64,000 nucleotides of DNA from Tetramitus jugosus (GCA_937625935.1 OW569344.1:186001-250000), one strand, 5' to 3'. Positions 50,660 to 61,718 are shown, numbered from the stretch's first letter. Translations and numbers: made by a program. Notes: generated by a model from the sequence alone, not told the origin.

Positions 50660-51565
50660 TTACTCGTCAGAGGTTGGTGTGCTTGGAACTTCCGCATCAG
50701 CCTCTATCTTACTACTCAACATTCTGGGTGTCAAGTTTGTGGCACCACCTTCTTCGAGCTCTATCAACCGTTGTTTTCTCTTGTCGTCACCTTCGACCTC
50801 GACACGCCAAAATTCTTCAGTGAATTGGAATTGCAGTGACCCACCGAACCGTTGTTCCACTGTGGTCATATCGAAAAACTTTGAAAATTCCTTTTGCTTG
50901 TCATCGTTTCCTCTGACAAAATGAACCTTTGCTCTCGTAGCAGAGTTAATAAAAGGAGAAATTGCCTTCCACAAAACATTAAAGATAAATGGTGCATCGA
51001 CAATGTAGCAACCTCCCAATCTCTCTGGATAATGATTACTCATGATATTGATCATTTCTTTACAGACAGAGATTGGAGGTTGAACCTTCTTTGAGAAATC
51101 GTTGAAATCAACAACGAGAATGAGTTGCTCAACGTTTGGTCCCATGGAATCAATCGCTCTCTCCACAGTATAAACAATCAACTGCAAATTCTTTTCATAA
51201 TCTGTAGAGTTTTCTCTTGCAGGTGTCATGTAGATGACTGGTCGACCCTTTTGATCAACACCACGTCTAAAAATCTTACCAGATATCGCTTGAGCAGTGA
51301 GGTCAGAAGCGAAAATGGCTTCTGGTTTGCTTGTTCTTCTCCATTCGATGCTTGACTTTATCAGCTTCATCGACTTTTTCAAATCCCAATCTCTTGCCTT
51401 CAAATATCGAATTAAACAAGCTTCACTGCAATAGCTTTGTAGTTTTGGTTCGAGGTTCAGTTCTTTCACCTCTAGGATAAATTTGTTCAGTGTTTGTTCT
51501 TGAGCACTGGTCAGTGTGGACCTTGGTTCAATTTGGGTTGACACATTGATTGTCATGGTTGACAT
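50660..51565 (-). CDS. CRAL-TRIO (SEC14-like) lipid-transfer protein
   Basis: 301 residues, ATG 51563-51565 (second Met three codons on). An N-terminal CRAL-TRIO-N helix bundle (~45-85: CLIRYLKARDWDLKKSMKLI) precedes the SEC14 lipid-binding domain (~105-255): KIFRRGVDQKGRPVIYM, VDFNDFSK, HYPERLGGCYIVDAPFIFNV and VHFVRGND. A QRFGGSLQFQFTEEF segment closes the fold and a short acidic tail ends STPTSDE. Such proteins exchange phosphatidylinositol and phosphatidylcholine or tocopherol-like lipids between membranes. No targeting signal. A CAA/TTG repeat run lies just upstream of the start (51590-51612). Confidence 0.92.
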   Translation of the reverse strand: MSTMTINVSTQIEPRSTLTSAQEQTLNKFILEVKELNLEPKLQSYCSEACLIRYLKARDWDLKKSMKLIKSSIEWRRTSKPEAIFASDLTAQAISGKIFRRGVDQKGRPVIYMTPARENSTDYEKNLQLIVYTVERAIDSMGPNVEQLILVVDFNDFSKKVQPPISVCKEMINIMSNHYPERLGGCYIVDAPFIFNVLWKAISPFINSATRAKVHFVRGNDDKQKEFSKFFDMTTVEQRFGGSLQFQFTEEFWRVEVEGDDKRKQRLIELEEGGATNLTPRMLSSKIEADAEVPSTPTSDE

Positions 51566-52286
51566 AGAAGATGCAGTCGTACTGTTGTGTTTGTTGTTGT
51601 TGTTGTTGTTGAGATTTGAAAGGTTTGACAGCAGTTGAGAGTTAGCAAAAGAAAATCAAGCGTTGTTGGAAAAGGAGCAATGAATGTTGACAAAGTCGTT
51701 GATTGTCTCTTGAAGTAGTCGATACATACAGTTTGGACATGTGCGTTTCTGTAATGTAGCTGACTGGTAAATTAGTTGCTTTGTTTTGTGATGGTGACAA
51801 GTGTGGGTGAATGGGAGTTTTTATTCTACGAAAGACAATTGTGTTTTTGAACGAAAATATTCCTTCTCAGGCTTTTTAGACCATTGTTTAGGATATCTGT
51901 CAGAACATGCCCGGCAGCAAAGTCCGGCAAAGGACATTTCCAACGGGCGATATTCAATTTTTCCGACTGCTTTTCGCCATCAAAGAATTCCACGGTCCTT
52001 GCGACTGCTACAGTTGAACTCCAATTGTGCGTTTGAACTTCTTCTTCACGTATTCCCTATGGAATGTGAGTACTGAGCAGTTCTCATGATTTTATTTCGT
52101 GGACGTGCGTGATCTGGATCTGTTACTACAGTTCAACCACTATCTTGAAACCGGTTCAATGCAAACTCCGAACTCGAAAGCGAAGGGGAATCGGCCGAAT
52201 ATTCCTGATGATGATTGGAAAAACTCACCAATCGACGTGTGAGTTATTACGAAAAGAAAAACACACAAAATCAATCTTCATCTAAA
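51566..52286. promoter_or_regulatory. Divergent promoter region, SEC14 gene / cysteine protease
   Basis: 721 bp, the longest gene-free stretch in the window. It should contain both promoters; the protease looks highly expressed, so regulatory elements are expected, but I recognise none with confidence. An 8-bp palindrome AACCGGTT lies within 52141-52160. A 91-codon frame (51801-52076) has a GTG start and no similarity. Confidence 0.4.
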
Positions 52287-53363
52287 ATGTTCAAGAGCGT
52301 TATTGCTATTGTATTATTGATCGTTTTGGGAACTGTTTTGGCAGATACCCACATCCCACTTCCAACCTCCAACGGTCCAGTCAGTGATGCTGAACTCAAG
52401 ACTCTCTTCCACCAATTCATGCACAAGTATGAAAGAATGTACGGCACTGATGGTGATGAATCTGAGAGACGTTTCAACATCTTCAAGAACAATGTTGACA
52501 AGGCACGTTTCTACAACTCCATGGTCAACGACAATGTCTATGGTATTACCAAGTTCTCTGATATGGAAGAGTCTGAATTCAAGTCAAGATACTTGATGAA
52601 GAACCCAATTACCCCTGAACAATACAAGAGTGCTGTTGTCAGAACCTCCAAGGTTGAAACCGTCTCCAAGAGAATGGTTGACGCTGCTCCAGATGCATGG
52701 AACTGGGTTGATCACGGTGCTGTCACCCCTGTCAAGAACCAAGGTGCTTGCGGATCTTGCTGGGCTTTCTCCACTACTGGTAACGTTGAAGGTCAATGGT
52801 TCTTGGCAAAGAAGCAATTGGTTGCTCTTTCTGAACAAAACTTGGTTGACTGTGATCACACTTGTGATCCAAAGGACACCACTTCCTGTGACGCTGGCTG
52901 CAACGGTGGCTTGATGTGGAACGCTATGGAATACATTATTAAGAATGGTGGTATCGATACTGAAGCTTCTTATCCATACCTCGGTGTTGACAGCACTTGT
53001 GCTTACAAGAACGCCACCAAGGGTGCTTACATTACATCCTGGAAGATGTTGCCAACCAAAGAAGATGAGTTGGCTGCATGGTTGTCTGCAAATGGACCTG
53101 TCTCTGTTGCCATCAATGCTGAATGGCTCCAATTCTACATGGGCGGTATCTCTGACCCAATGTGGTGCAACCCTCAAAACTTGGATCACGGTGTCTTGTT
53201 GGTCGGTTATGGAACTGGTAAGACCATGTTCGGCACTGTCAAGAACTACTGGATTGTCAAGAACAGTTGGGGTGGATCTTGGGGAGAGTCTGGTTACTTC
53301 AGAATTGCTAGAGGAAGCGACAAGTGCGGTATTGCTTCTGTCCCAGTCTCTGCTTCTGTATAA
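52287..53363 (+). CDS. Papain-family (C1A) cysteine protease, cathepsin L-like
   Basis: 358-residue preproenzyme, single exon, ATG 52287. A signal peptide (MFKSVIAIVLLIVLGTVLA) leads into the I29 inhibitory propeptide with the ERFNIN-type pattern (ERRFNIFKNNVDKARFYN) and KFSDMEESEF. The mature protease begins near residue 135. The catalytic Cys lies in NQGACGSCWAFSTTGNVEG, the His in NLDHGVLLVGYG, and the Asn in IVKNSWGGSWGESGYF. Disulphide cysteines follow the family (CDHTC, CDAGCNGGLM). No cathepsin B occluding loop. Acts in lysosomal/phagosomal digestion and can be secreted. Codon choice is strongly biased to C- and G-ending codons (AAG, AAC, TTC), which leaves a long spurious antisense frame and indicates high expression. 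A known class of abundant proteases in Naegleria. Confidence 0.95.
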   Translation: MFKSVIAIVLLIVLGTVLADTHIPLPTSNGPVSDAELKTLFHQFMHKYERMYGTDGDESERRFNIFKNNVDKARFYNSMVNDNVYGITKFSDMEESEFKSRYLMKNPITPEQYKSAVVRTSKVETVSKRMVDAAPDAWNWVDHGAVTPVKNQGACGSCWAFSTTGNVEGQWFLAKKQLVALSEQNLVDCDHTCDPKDTTSCDAGCNGGLMWNAMEYIIKNGGIDTEASYPYLGVDSTCAYKNATKGAYITSWKMLPTKEDELAAWLSANGPVSVAINAEWLQFYMGGISDPMWCNPQNLDHGVLLVGYGTGKTMFGTVKNYWIVKNSWGGSWGESGYFRIARGSDKCGIASVPVSASV

Positions 53364-53658
53364 ATAAAAGAACGAACTCGAACTTTCTTTCACACCAACA
53401 ACCAACTGTAGGTTCCAAACTGTTTTTTGTTCCAATAATTTCCCTCATTGCGCGATCAGGACAGATCAACAACAGGATTCCTTCCCTGTCGAACCAAAAT
53501 TTTTGTAACGCATGTTCGATTCGATAATCTTCACAGAGAGCGGAGATTTCACAAGGTGCCCCAACCAGCGAAAAAAATCAAAACCACAAAACGTCACCAA
53601 CAACCACAACCACAACCAAGCACATTCAATTTCTCAATTAATAACATTATAGGATAAG

Positions 53659-54807
53659 ATGAAGGGAATTAAAGGAACACTCATTAGAGGAACCCAAAAG
53701 ATCAAGCAAAAGATGGGTAAGACCGACAAGACTGTTGATGATGAGTACGAGATGACTCACAGCAGGACTGTCTCCACTGAAAAGCAAGCACAAAACTTTT
53801 CAAAGCATGTGAATCAATTGATTGAGAATTATCATGCCATGAGCACTACTTTGAGCTTCTTGGCTGAAGACATTAGAGACCTCTATCAAACTAATGATCC
53901 AAATTGCAAGCAGAGACAAATGGCTGACCAATTGACAAAGATGATTGAAAGAATTGAACAGGGCGCTGTTTTGAAATTCGTAAGTTTTCATTTTTTTCTA
54001 ATTTTTTTTGGGAGGGTGATTTGCGCGCCCTTTTTGATCCCAATTGCATTCTACGATGGATGGCGGCAAGAATGGAGAGCTAACCTCATTTTTTTAATTA
54101 ATCTACTGTAGCAATCACAAGTCAAGTCCAACGTTGTTGAACCATCTGATGAATACGTTGTTCAATTCCCTCCACTCAAAGACTTGCACAACAGGCGTGA
54201 GAATGCTGTTTTGGAGTATGACTACTTCAAGGACAAGGTTCAAAAGATGTCTGAGAAGCAAAACAAGGATCCATTGGCCCTTCCAAAGGCAAAGGAGAAG
54301 ATGAACCAAGCCAGAGATGACTTTGAGCTCTTGAACAACACTTCCAGAACTGGTATGAGCGACGTGTTGGACAGAAAGGACCTTGTCTACAATCCAGCTC
54401 TTGATCAATTGTTTGCCAACATTGTTCAATTCTATGAGAAGATTGCACAGGAGACTCAAGCACTCAAGACTTTGGCTGGTGAGGCAAGATCCAGTAGCTC
54501 CTCCTCCTCATCACACCATCACTCAGCGATAACCACCACCACAACCACAACTTCTTCCAAGGTGTTGTACCCAAGCCCTACCTCTGCTTCTGCTTCCTCT
54601 GCTTCACGCATTCCACCAGAGTTGGACGTTGAATACTTTTATTTGGATGCTGAGTTGGAGAGACATGGTCCATTCTCCTTCACTGCCCTGAAGCAAAAGT
54701 ACAGTGTCGGACAGATCAACTCTGATACCTATGTCTTTGGTGGTCAAATGCCAGATTGGACTCAAATCTCTGCTGTGCCACAATTGCAGAATGCTTTGTC
54801 ACAATAA
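53659..54807 (+). CDS. BAR-domain protein fused to a GYF_2 domain
   Basis: 338 residues from exons 53659-53979 and 54112-54807; the 132-bp intron has donor GTAAGT and acceptor TGTAG, phase 0. Residues 1-~230 form a BAR domain of the amphiphysin/Rvs type: MKGIKGTLIRGTQKIKQKMG (amphipathic N-terminal helix), then coiled-coil helices to ~230 (NPALDQLFANIVQFYEKIAQ). After a Ser/Thr/His-rich linker comes a GYF_2 fold (~287-338): EYFYLDAELERHGPFSFTAL then QMPDWTQISAVPQL. BAR domains bend membranes in endocytosis; GYF_2 domains bind proline-rich or C-terminal peptides. I do not recall this fusion in common models. Codon use suggests good expression. Confidence 0.85.
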
Positions 54808-54933
54808 GCGCGTATACTTTGTTGTTAATCAATTATTATTATTAAACAACAGATCATGTACTTTATTCAAATATTAGTGCGTTTAGCTGTGAGTCAGTTT
54901 GATTGAAAGTTGTTTATATTTTGGAGTTTTAAA

Positions 54934-57900
54934 TTAATGTTCTGAGTGTCCTCTGATCATATCTGCAACCTTGTCCAATCCATTCTTGTACTCTGGTTGT
55001 TTCTTGAAAATTTGAGCAATCTTGGCACAACTACTGTGGGTGTTCAAGGTACGGTAGAGCTCAACCATACTCTGGAAAGGCCAGCCCTGATAATTGATGA
55101 TCAACTTTGTGTAAACCAAATGGAAATTGTTGTACAGTTGTCTCTGAATGATCTGATCGGACAGTGCTTTCACAGAGTTGGCATACTTTTCAACCACTGA
55201 CGAGGATGGTACATTGAAGCCACGCTTTGTCACTGATACACGCTTTTCATTGTCCATGTCCTCAGCTTCTGCAGTGTGATCCACAAGCGTATTTTCCGGA
55301 AGATTGAAAATCTTATTGAAGTAATGGATGCTGTTGGTTGTGACAGTCGAGCTTCTTCCAATCTTCATTCCGATCAGTTCCAAGAAATTGGCCATACAAT
55401 TACACTTGATGATCGTTTCAATGGTATTTGGATGGAATTTGATGATTTGATAGAGGAATCTCCATGCATTTCTGTTAAAGTCCATGTCCATACCATCTTC
55501 ACAAATTTCATAGATACGAGTCAGGAATGATTTGTCAACCGTAACCATCTCAAAAACGGATGAGCATTTCATCAAGTGACGCAATGCCTCAAGCATAAAC
55601 ATTCTTGGTCTGTACGCTCTTCTGTTCTTTGTGTTTTCACTGCACACAAAGTCCATCATTTGACTAATATCTGCTGTCGTAATCTCCAACTTTGGACCAG
55701 TGTATTCATTGCTGTTGGCCTCTGCAGAATTGTCCTTCTTCTTGTTTCGACCAAACATGGATAGAATTTGCTTGCCACCACTGGATGATTTCTTATTGGC
55801 ATCCTTTCCGGTGATCATACTGTTACACACGACAAACTTTGCGAATTTGGCAAGAAACATGGCTCCCATGATTGTACCTTGATGCATTCTACGTTCTCTC
55901 GACGTGGCAATCACCTCAGACAATACAGCATGGAAACCTTCATCCTTAATGAGACCGAGAATCATTTGATATGATTCGTGGTTCTCCGGATTCTTACCAT
56001 CTTCATTATCATAGTCCTTAATCGTGAGTGCATCACTGAGACCCTTGAAAACACAGGAACTGATCAGTGGAGGTTGAGAGTCGAGTGGACTGTGATGGGC
56101 GCTCTTCACTAAGTCATCGACCACGTTATTAGCCATAGAGTACACTTTTGTGAACAAGCTTTGCCAGCGTTCATCTTCCAAATATTGGAACAGTTTTCCA
56201 ACTGCAGTTTGTACATGTCCAATCTTTGATGTTGCCAATCGTCTCAAATGAATCACGATAATGTCAGTGGATTTGAATAGCTTGTTGATCGTGCTTTCAT
56301 GTCCCAGCGAGAACAAGAAGCGAAGAACAAATGTACCGAGACTAGAGATTTGAACGGAACGTGACCCGATCATTGACCACATGTGCATCTGGAAGAATTC
56401 AGGATTTTGTTCCAAGTATTTCACACATGTTCCAACCTTTTGTTGGATTGAACTGAGGAATAGTGGATACACACGATACACATTCTCCTCGGTCATTGAT
56501 ACACAGAGAGAACTTAGGAGATATATGAGCACAATGTCATTGATAAAGTTGCTGACAGAGGCTCCGAATCTGATCTTCACTAGTGCTTGCATCTCCATGG
56601 TGAATCTAAATAGTTGTACAGGCACTTCGTCGTAGAATGTTACAGCACAAGCAACGTCATACAATCCCTGTACATCACAGTTTCCAATAAAGGTCTCCAT
56701 AATTGGAACACCTTTTTCGTTCTTCAATAGACTGGTAATGAAGAAGGAAACCTTGGCTCTCAACAGGGCAGAGCGACTAGAGCTCAACATCTCCAATGCA
56801 GATTTAAATGTATCGATCGTTGTAGCAACTTGCAACAGCTCACTGAACTTCTTAATCTCCTGATTACCCTTGTAGAGAATCTTGTACGTTGGCTTTCGGT
56901 CAAAGAAGTCGGCAAATATATCGAGATAGGCATCTGTTTTGAAGATATCAAGGAACATCTTCGGTGTGACCTGAGTAGGATGTTGAACCTCATCAAACAT
57001 GCGAACAAGTTCAGTAACGTTTTTCTCGTGTACCTCCTTTGGAATCTTTGGGTAGTACCAGGAGTTGAGCACAGCATATCTCTGACTAAAGTCCATTCTC
57101 TTGAGAAGAATCTGAAGGAATCCGATATAGGAGTTCTCCTTCAACAGATTGAACTCAATGATACCAATGTCGAATGGAGGTATTTTGAATGTGACTTCTC
57201 TTCCCTGTTCAGTTAGATTGCAGTCATGAGCTTCGTTCAATTGTTCTTCCGAGAGATCTAATCTTCTCAGAGCAATTTGATGCTTCAAATCATCAATAAT
57301 GGCCCAATTGTACGGATCGCTACTCTTGGCGACAACAGAACTAATCGATCTTTCTCTTCTGAGTTGTGTGATCCAATCATTGGTTGTTTCAATCTTCTTC
57401 TTCTGTTCAACACCAATCTTAATCATCTTACTCAAGGACAGTCGACGAAGAAGCTTATGTCGATTCTCGTCTTCAAAGACACCATGAATGAATGGAACTA
57501 CTTGAGTGTGGAACACTCCATACTTGGCTCTGTTCTGGCATTGTGTTTCCCATACCTTGTTAAAGGCCTTTCGGATTAATTCTTGGTCTTGTTCCTTCAA
57601 CTTGGTCCATTCGTCTGATCCCTTGTATGACAAATGTTCATTGTTGTCTCTGTACACATGATCAATATCAGATGGACGCCTTCTTCTCTTCTTTTGTCTT
57701 GTCTGAGTCTTGTTAGAGGTAGTGTACTGATTCTTGTCTTCGAGTTCTTCCTCTTCTTCATCATTGTTCTTCTTGTCCAGAGAGTCGACTTCGACATCGG
57801 CAATTGGATGAGTAGGTGGATCGACAATACGCAGACCCATCAACTTTTGGAACTGGGCCGAATGAGGTGGCAAATGATCCAATCCCATGACAATAATGGA

Positions 57901-59037
57901 CCAACGAATCATTGCTCTCTCATACTCTTCAAAAGTTTCATAAAACTCTGGCTTTGGCTCCAGTGGAATCAAATTACTTTCCCAAGTGTCCTCTCCGTCC
58001 AAGATATTGAACGTGGCAGATGTACCATCCTCTAACGAATTCTTCTTTTTCCTCATTGCAGCAGCCACTAGATCATCACTCGTATGTGATACATTCGGTC
58101 TAAAATAGTGTCTTCCCATGACGATGGGCAACTGTAAATAACCGATGCGATTCCTGACGTCTTCACCCCACTTTTGCAATGCTGTTTCATATTCTTCAAA
58201 CGATGAAAACGAGTATGGATTAGGTATGGTCTGATAGAGATCAGGGTCATGACAATACTCGTACTCTCTCAAATAATCTTCTTGTGTTGGTTCGACTTGT
58301 GCAAGTGTTGTTGCATCTTGTTCAACAAACGCAGCACTCGTATCATTATTATTGTTGCTTGTTGTCTCAGTAGATCCTGTCATTTTTTGTTCATAGCTAG
58401 AGATGGCAGACTGGGCCAAGTGTAGTCCTTCTTCTGTGACGTGAGAGAACTTGCCACGATTCTGCAAATGCGCTGCATCCTGTCTCAAAACTGGCATATA
58501 GTGCTTATCGTACAGTGTCCCATCCTCACCCAAGAATACTGGAAACTGTTCTTGTGCTTCTTCTGCACGTTGATTATTGTTGTTACTGTTATTGTTACTG
58601 TTACTGAGGAAGGAAATCATTGCCTTTTGTTGTTCAATAATGAGATCAGAGCTCTCTCCAGAGGTCATGAGTGGACCACGGTACAATTTTCCAGCACCAT
58701 GAGCCTCAAACTCTCTCCCGTGAATCAAATCAACTGCAACTTTTTCCTTGATTCTACTCAATGTCGTTGCATTGACAATATCCTTTTCTTTTTTCTTTGC
58801 TAGTGTACCGAGAGCTCTCATTCGGTCCAATCTCTGATTAGATTGTTTCTGGTAGTGCATGTGTCTCAATTTTGCACGCTCCAACGGGTCCAAAACACTG
58901 GCTGATGCACTGCCATACAATTGTTGATGATTTTCGAGTGATGATTTCAAATCGTCTTCAAACAGTTGAGAATCCTTTTGGAGGATGAGCTCAAATTCTT
59001 CATCAGTCAATTCGGCATGGTGATCAATAGAGGACAT
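54934..59037 (-). CDS. Large helical protein of unknown function
   Basis: 1367 residues, single exon, ATG 59035-59037. I do not recognise the family. The N-terminal ~130 residues are charged and helical. Two related Tyr/Trp-containing segments appear at ~275-320 (IPNPYSFSSFEEYETALQKW) and ~360-400 (PKPEFYETFEEYERAMIRWS), a duplicated module. A basic stretch (RQKKRRRRPSD, ~445-455) may be a nuclear signal. The C-terminal ~800 residues are dense in hydrophobic and amphipathic helices (for example FSQRYAVLNSWYYPKIPKEV), resembling an ARM/HEAT solenoid. No transmembrane helix or catalytic motif is evident. Asn-rich tracts lie at ~145-155 and ~235. The composition fits a conserved scaffold protein. 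Confidence 0.8.
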   Translation of the reverse strand: MSSIDHHAELTDEEFELILQKDSQLFEDDLKSSLENHQQLYGSASASVLDPLERAKLRHMHYQKQSNQRLDRMRALGTLAKKKEKDIVNATTLSRIKEKVAVDLIHGREFEAHGAGKLYRGPLMTSGESSDLIIEQQKAMISFLSNSNNNSNNNNQRAEEAQEQFPVFLGEDGTLYDKHYMPVLRQDAAHLQNRGKFSHVTEEGLHLAQSAISSYEQKMTGSTETTSNNNNDTSAAFVEQDATTLAQVEPTQEDYLREYEYCHDPDLYQTIPNPYSFSSFEEYETALQKWGEDVRNRIGYLQLPIVMGRHYFRPNVSHTSDDLVAAAMRKKKNSLEDGTSATFNILDGEDTWESNLIPLEPKPEFYETFEEYERAMIRWSIIVMGLDHLPPHSAQFQKLMGLRIVDPPTHPIADVEVDSLDKKNNDEEEEELEDKNQYTTSNKTQTRQKKRRRRPSDIDHVYRDNNEHLSYKGSDEWTKLKEQDQELIRKAFNKVWETQCQNRAKYGVFHTQVVPFIHGVFEDENRHKLLRRLSLSKMIKIGVEQKKKIETTNDWITQLRRERSISSVVAKSSDPYNWAIIDDLKHQIALRRLDLSEEQLNEAHDCNLTEQGREVTFKIPPFDIGIIEFNLLKENSYIGFLQILLKRMDFSQRYAVLNSWYYPKIPKEVHEKNVTELVRMFDEVQHPTQVTPKMFLDIFKTDAYLDIFADFFDRKPTYKILYKGNQEIKKFSELLQVATTIDTFKSALEMLSSSRSALLRAKVSFFITSLLKNEKGVPIMETFIGNCDVQGLYDVACAVTFYDEVPVQLFRFTMEMQALVKIRFGASVSNFINDIVLIYLLSSLCVSMTEENVYRVYPLFLSSIQQKVGTCVKYLEQNPEFFQMHMWSMIGSRSVQISSLGTFVLRFLFSLGHESTINKLFKSTDIIVIHLRRLATSKIGHVQTAVGKLFQYLEDERWQSLFTKVYSMANNVVDDLVKSAHHSPLDSQPPLISSCVFKGLSDALTIKDYDNEDGKNPENHESYQMILGLIKDEGFHAVLSEVIATSRERRMHQGTIMGAMFLAKFAKFVVCNSMITGKDANKKSSSGGKQILSMFGRNKKKDNSAEANSNEYTGPKLEITTADISQMMDFVCSENTKNRRAYRPRMFMLEALRHLMKCSSVFEMVTVDKSFLTRIYEICEDGMDMDFNRNAWRFLYQIIKFHPNTIETIIKCNCMANFLELIGMKIGRSSTVTTNSIHYFNKIFNLPENTLVDHTAEAEDMDNEKRVSVTKRGFNVPSSSVVEKYANSVKALSDQIIQRQLYNNFHLVYTKLIINYQGWPFQSMVELYRTLNTHSSCAKIAQIFKKQPEYKNGLDKVADMIRGHSEH

Positions 59038-59575
59038 GATGATGATGATGATGAATATGATATATCAAAGTAGTAGTAGTAGTAGGTGATATATGTAGAA
59101 GAGTGTTGTTTGGTTGGTTGGGTGGAAATGTAAGTGTGTGTGTGTGATGACTCTTTGTGTTTGGATGTTTGGAGTTTGTGGCTGATGAGAGAGTCTCAGC
59201 GTAGTTGTTCTCGTTGTTGTGGCTTTTTGTTTGTGTAAGTAGTTTTGTGGGTGACTTGTCCGTGATTAATTTGTCAAACGTGTCAAACGTCATGAACAGT
59301 AGGAGTTTGAGAAATTCCGTTGAGGGCAGTCGCTTGAGTGTGTTGATAGCCAGAAGCTGTTCTTTAGGTCAGAGTTGTAGTGGAGTGAATTGCCTGCTGG
59401 TTCCTGGCGTTTGAAGTTCTTGTATCACTCACAGGTTAGGTATGGCACAGTATCTTGTTGCGACCCATCACAACAAGAATTTGCTCAGAGCGGCAAAATT
59501 ATTTGTTAGCTTCTATCAACGATCGAAGCACACAGTGAATAGGAATTTTTTGAGTCATTCAGTGAAAATTGTGTG
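59038..59575. promoter_or_regulatory. Divergent promoter region, large helical protein / GCN5
   Basis: 538 bp between head-to-head genes. Near the minus-strand start is an ATG/GAT repeat, then a GTA repeat bracketed by an 8-bp inverted repeat: ATATATCA at 59060-59067 and TGATATAT at 59087-59094, which could form a hairpin in the 5' UTR. A frame at 59205-59414 has no ATG. No RNA gene seen. Confidence 0.45.
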
Positions 59576-61580
59576 ATGAGCAACGGTGAAGCAACACTGA
59601 TCATTCAGGGAGCAGAGAACCCCACAATAAACGATATTCTCGACCGTTTTGTTCTCCTGTACTATTGGAGTTCATCCACAAAAGATGCCAAGAACGTCTG
59701 TAAGAGAATCATCAAAGAATTCAATAAATTGACTCCTGCCATTGGTTTGTACGATAGCCACATGACTACTGATAGTTGTGAATGTTCAGAAAAGGATATG
59801 GAGCTACGGTGGAGAGACGTTTATTTGAATGTGTATCGTAATCAGTATGAGAAGCTCAAGAAGGATGCTTCCTCGCATCGAAACGAAGAAGATGCTTGTG
59901 TGGCTTCGTGTTTTGGTGAGAGCTTATTCCGCAAAATGTTCAAGGTATGAATATCTTGTGAATGTTGTCAACAAGAGCTATTGATGGATGATGTTTGTGT
60001 TCATCTGAAGCTCCTGTTCAACATGCTTTTGTTTCAGTTGTGGCCATATAGAAGATTGACCAAACCATACCGTATTGTTGTTGTTCGTTTGTTGTTGAAC
60101 ATATTAGGACATTTATGCTGTGGTGCATAGTGAGACAAATGGAAAAGTGGCAAAGTCTGTACTGGGAAAGATGTATGATGAGTTGACAGATGAAAACAGC
60201 ATTGTATTTAAGACGAACTTTGATAGTTTACTTGCTGATCAGCGAGAAGTTATTAGTAGTGGTAAGAGAAGGGGGGCAAAGCGATCGCGTGCTACTCAGG
60301 AGAGCAGTCAAGTATCTTTGAAGGAGAATCATTCATTGGTGAGTATGCATTCGATTATTTCGAACAATATAGATGCGATACCAGTGCCAAAACGTGTAAA
60401 GTTAGAAGATAATACTCCACAAGTGAGCTCAAATGGACCAGTGGATAGAATTGTTGTGTGGGCACAACCTGAGTCGAACGATGTTGAAGACGAGGAGGTG
60501 GACGGAGAAGAAGGTGTTCGAGGCAGCGTAGCGAGAGATGAGACAGCGAAGAGAGAAGAAGAATTTGGCATGTTATTTTTCGAGGTCGTAAAGAATGATG
60601 GCACTATCAGATCATTAGAGAAGCTTCTTGCTCTCAAAAATATATTTGGGAGGCAATTACCAAAAATGCCAAAGGATTATATGTCGAGATTAGTATTTGA
60701 TCATAATCATCGATCAATGATTGGATACAAGGGAAATAGAGTGGTCGGTGGGATTACCTTTCGCCCCTTTTTTGAGCAAGGATTCGGAGAGATAGCATTT
60801 TGCGCCATTATCGGAACAGAGCAAGTCAAAGGTTACGGAACGAGATTAATGAATCACTTAAAGGATTATTGCCAAGGAATTCGTGTATTCCGGTTTTTAA
60901 CTTATGCTGATAACCATGCAACAAATTACTTCAAAAAGCAAGGATTCTCAAAGGAAATAACACTAGATGAAACCAAATACAAAGGATATATTAAAGATTA
61001 TGACGGAGGAACGCTAATGGAGTGCGTTTTGAGACCAAAGATCCCATACTTGGATGTGCCAGGTATGCTTCGACAGCAACGAGCTGCTGTTTATGAGAAA
61101 ATGAAAGAAATTTCAAACTCTCATATTGTGCATCCAGGCCTTGAAATATTTAAGGAGGGAGGTAAAATTACCTCGGTTGATCAAATACCCGGACTGCGGG
61201 AGGCTGGATTTAAAGATGAGGATGTCGGTGTCAGTGGTGCCGCCAATGAGAAGTCAAAGAAACAACAGAAGATTTTACGAAAGGTTCTCGCACAACTTCA
61301 AGATCATGATGATTCTTGGCCTTTTCTACAACCTGTTGATCGAGATGCAGTGCCCGATTATTATGATGTGATCAAAGAACCGATTGATTTGTCTACAATT
61401 GAGAGCAGATTGGAAGATAACTACTATCGAACTCATGATATATTTGTGAGTGATTTACGATTAATGTTCAATAACTGTCGAACATATAATCGAGCTACCA
61501 CTCCGTACTACAAGTGTGCAGATACGTTGGAACGTTTCTTCAAAGAAACAATGAAACGGGTATTATCTTCTTTACGATAA
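59576..61580 (+). CDS. GCN5: Histone acetyltransferase GCN5 (KAT2)
   Basis: Catalytic subunit of SAGA-type complexes, acetylating histone H3. Exons 59576-59944 and 60108-61580, with a 163-bp phase-0 intron (donor GTATGA, acceptor ATTAG), give 613 residues. The first ~270 residues hold an N-terminal region with Cys/His content and an acidic linker with basic KRRGAKRSR. The GNAT domain (~275-440) has the catalytic Glu in GFGEIAFCAI, the acetyl-CoA loop QVKGYGTRLMNHLKDY, and ADNHATNYFKKQGF and KGYIKDYDGGTLMEC. The bromodomain (~515-613) has WPFLQPVDRDAVPDYYDVI, IDLSTIESRLEDNYY and LMFNNCRTYN, whose Asn binds acetyl-lysine. The start at ATG 59576 follows an overlapping GTG two codons before. HAT then bromodomain is the classic GCN5 order. 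Confidence 0.95.
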
Positions 61581-61718
61581 AAACGATATTGACAGCTTGA
61601 CATCGCATGTCATTTGTTGTTCATTGTTTTCATTGAATGTGTTAGTCAGCATTTTCAATTACAGCAATGCTCTACCTCGGATCCTACTCCTAAACTTTTC
61701 ATAAACACATGATAATTT

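Noticed and set aside
52584-53435. A 283-codon open frame antisense to the cysteine protease
   Set aside because: It mirrors a highly biased, well-supported protease gene; loss of stops on the other strand follows from strong codon bias.
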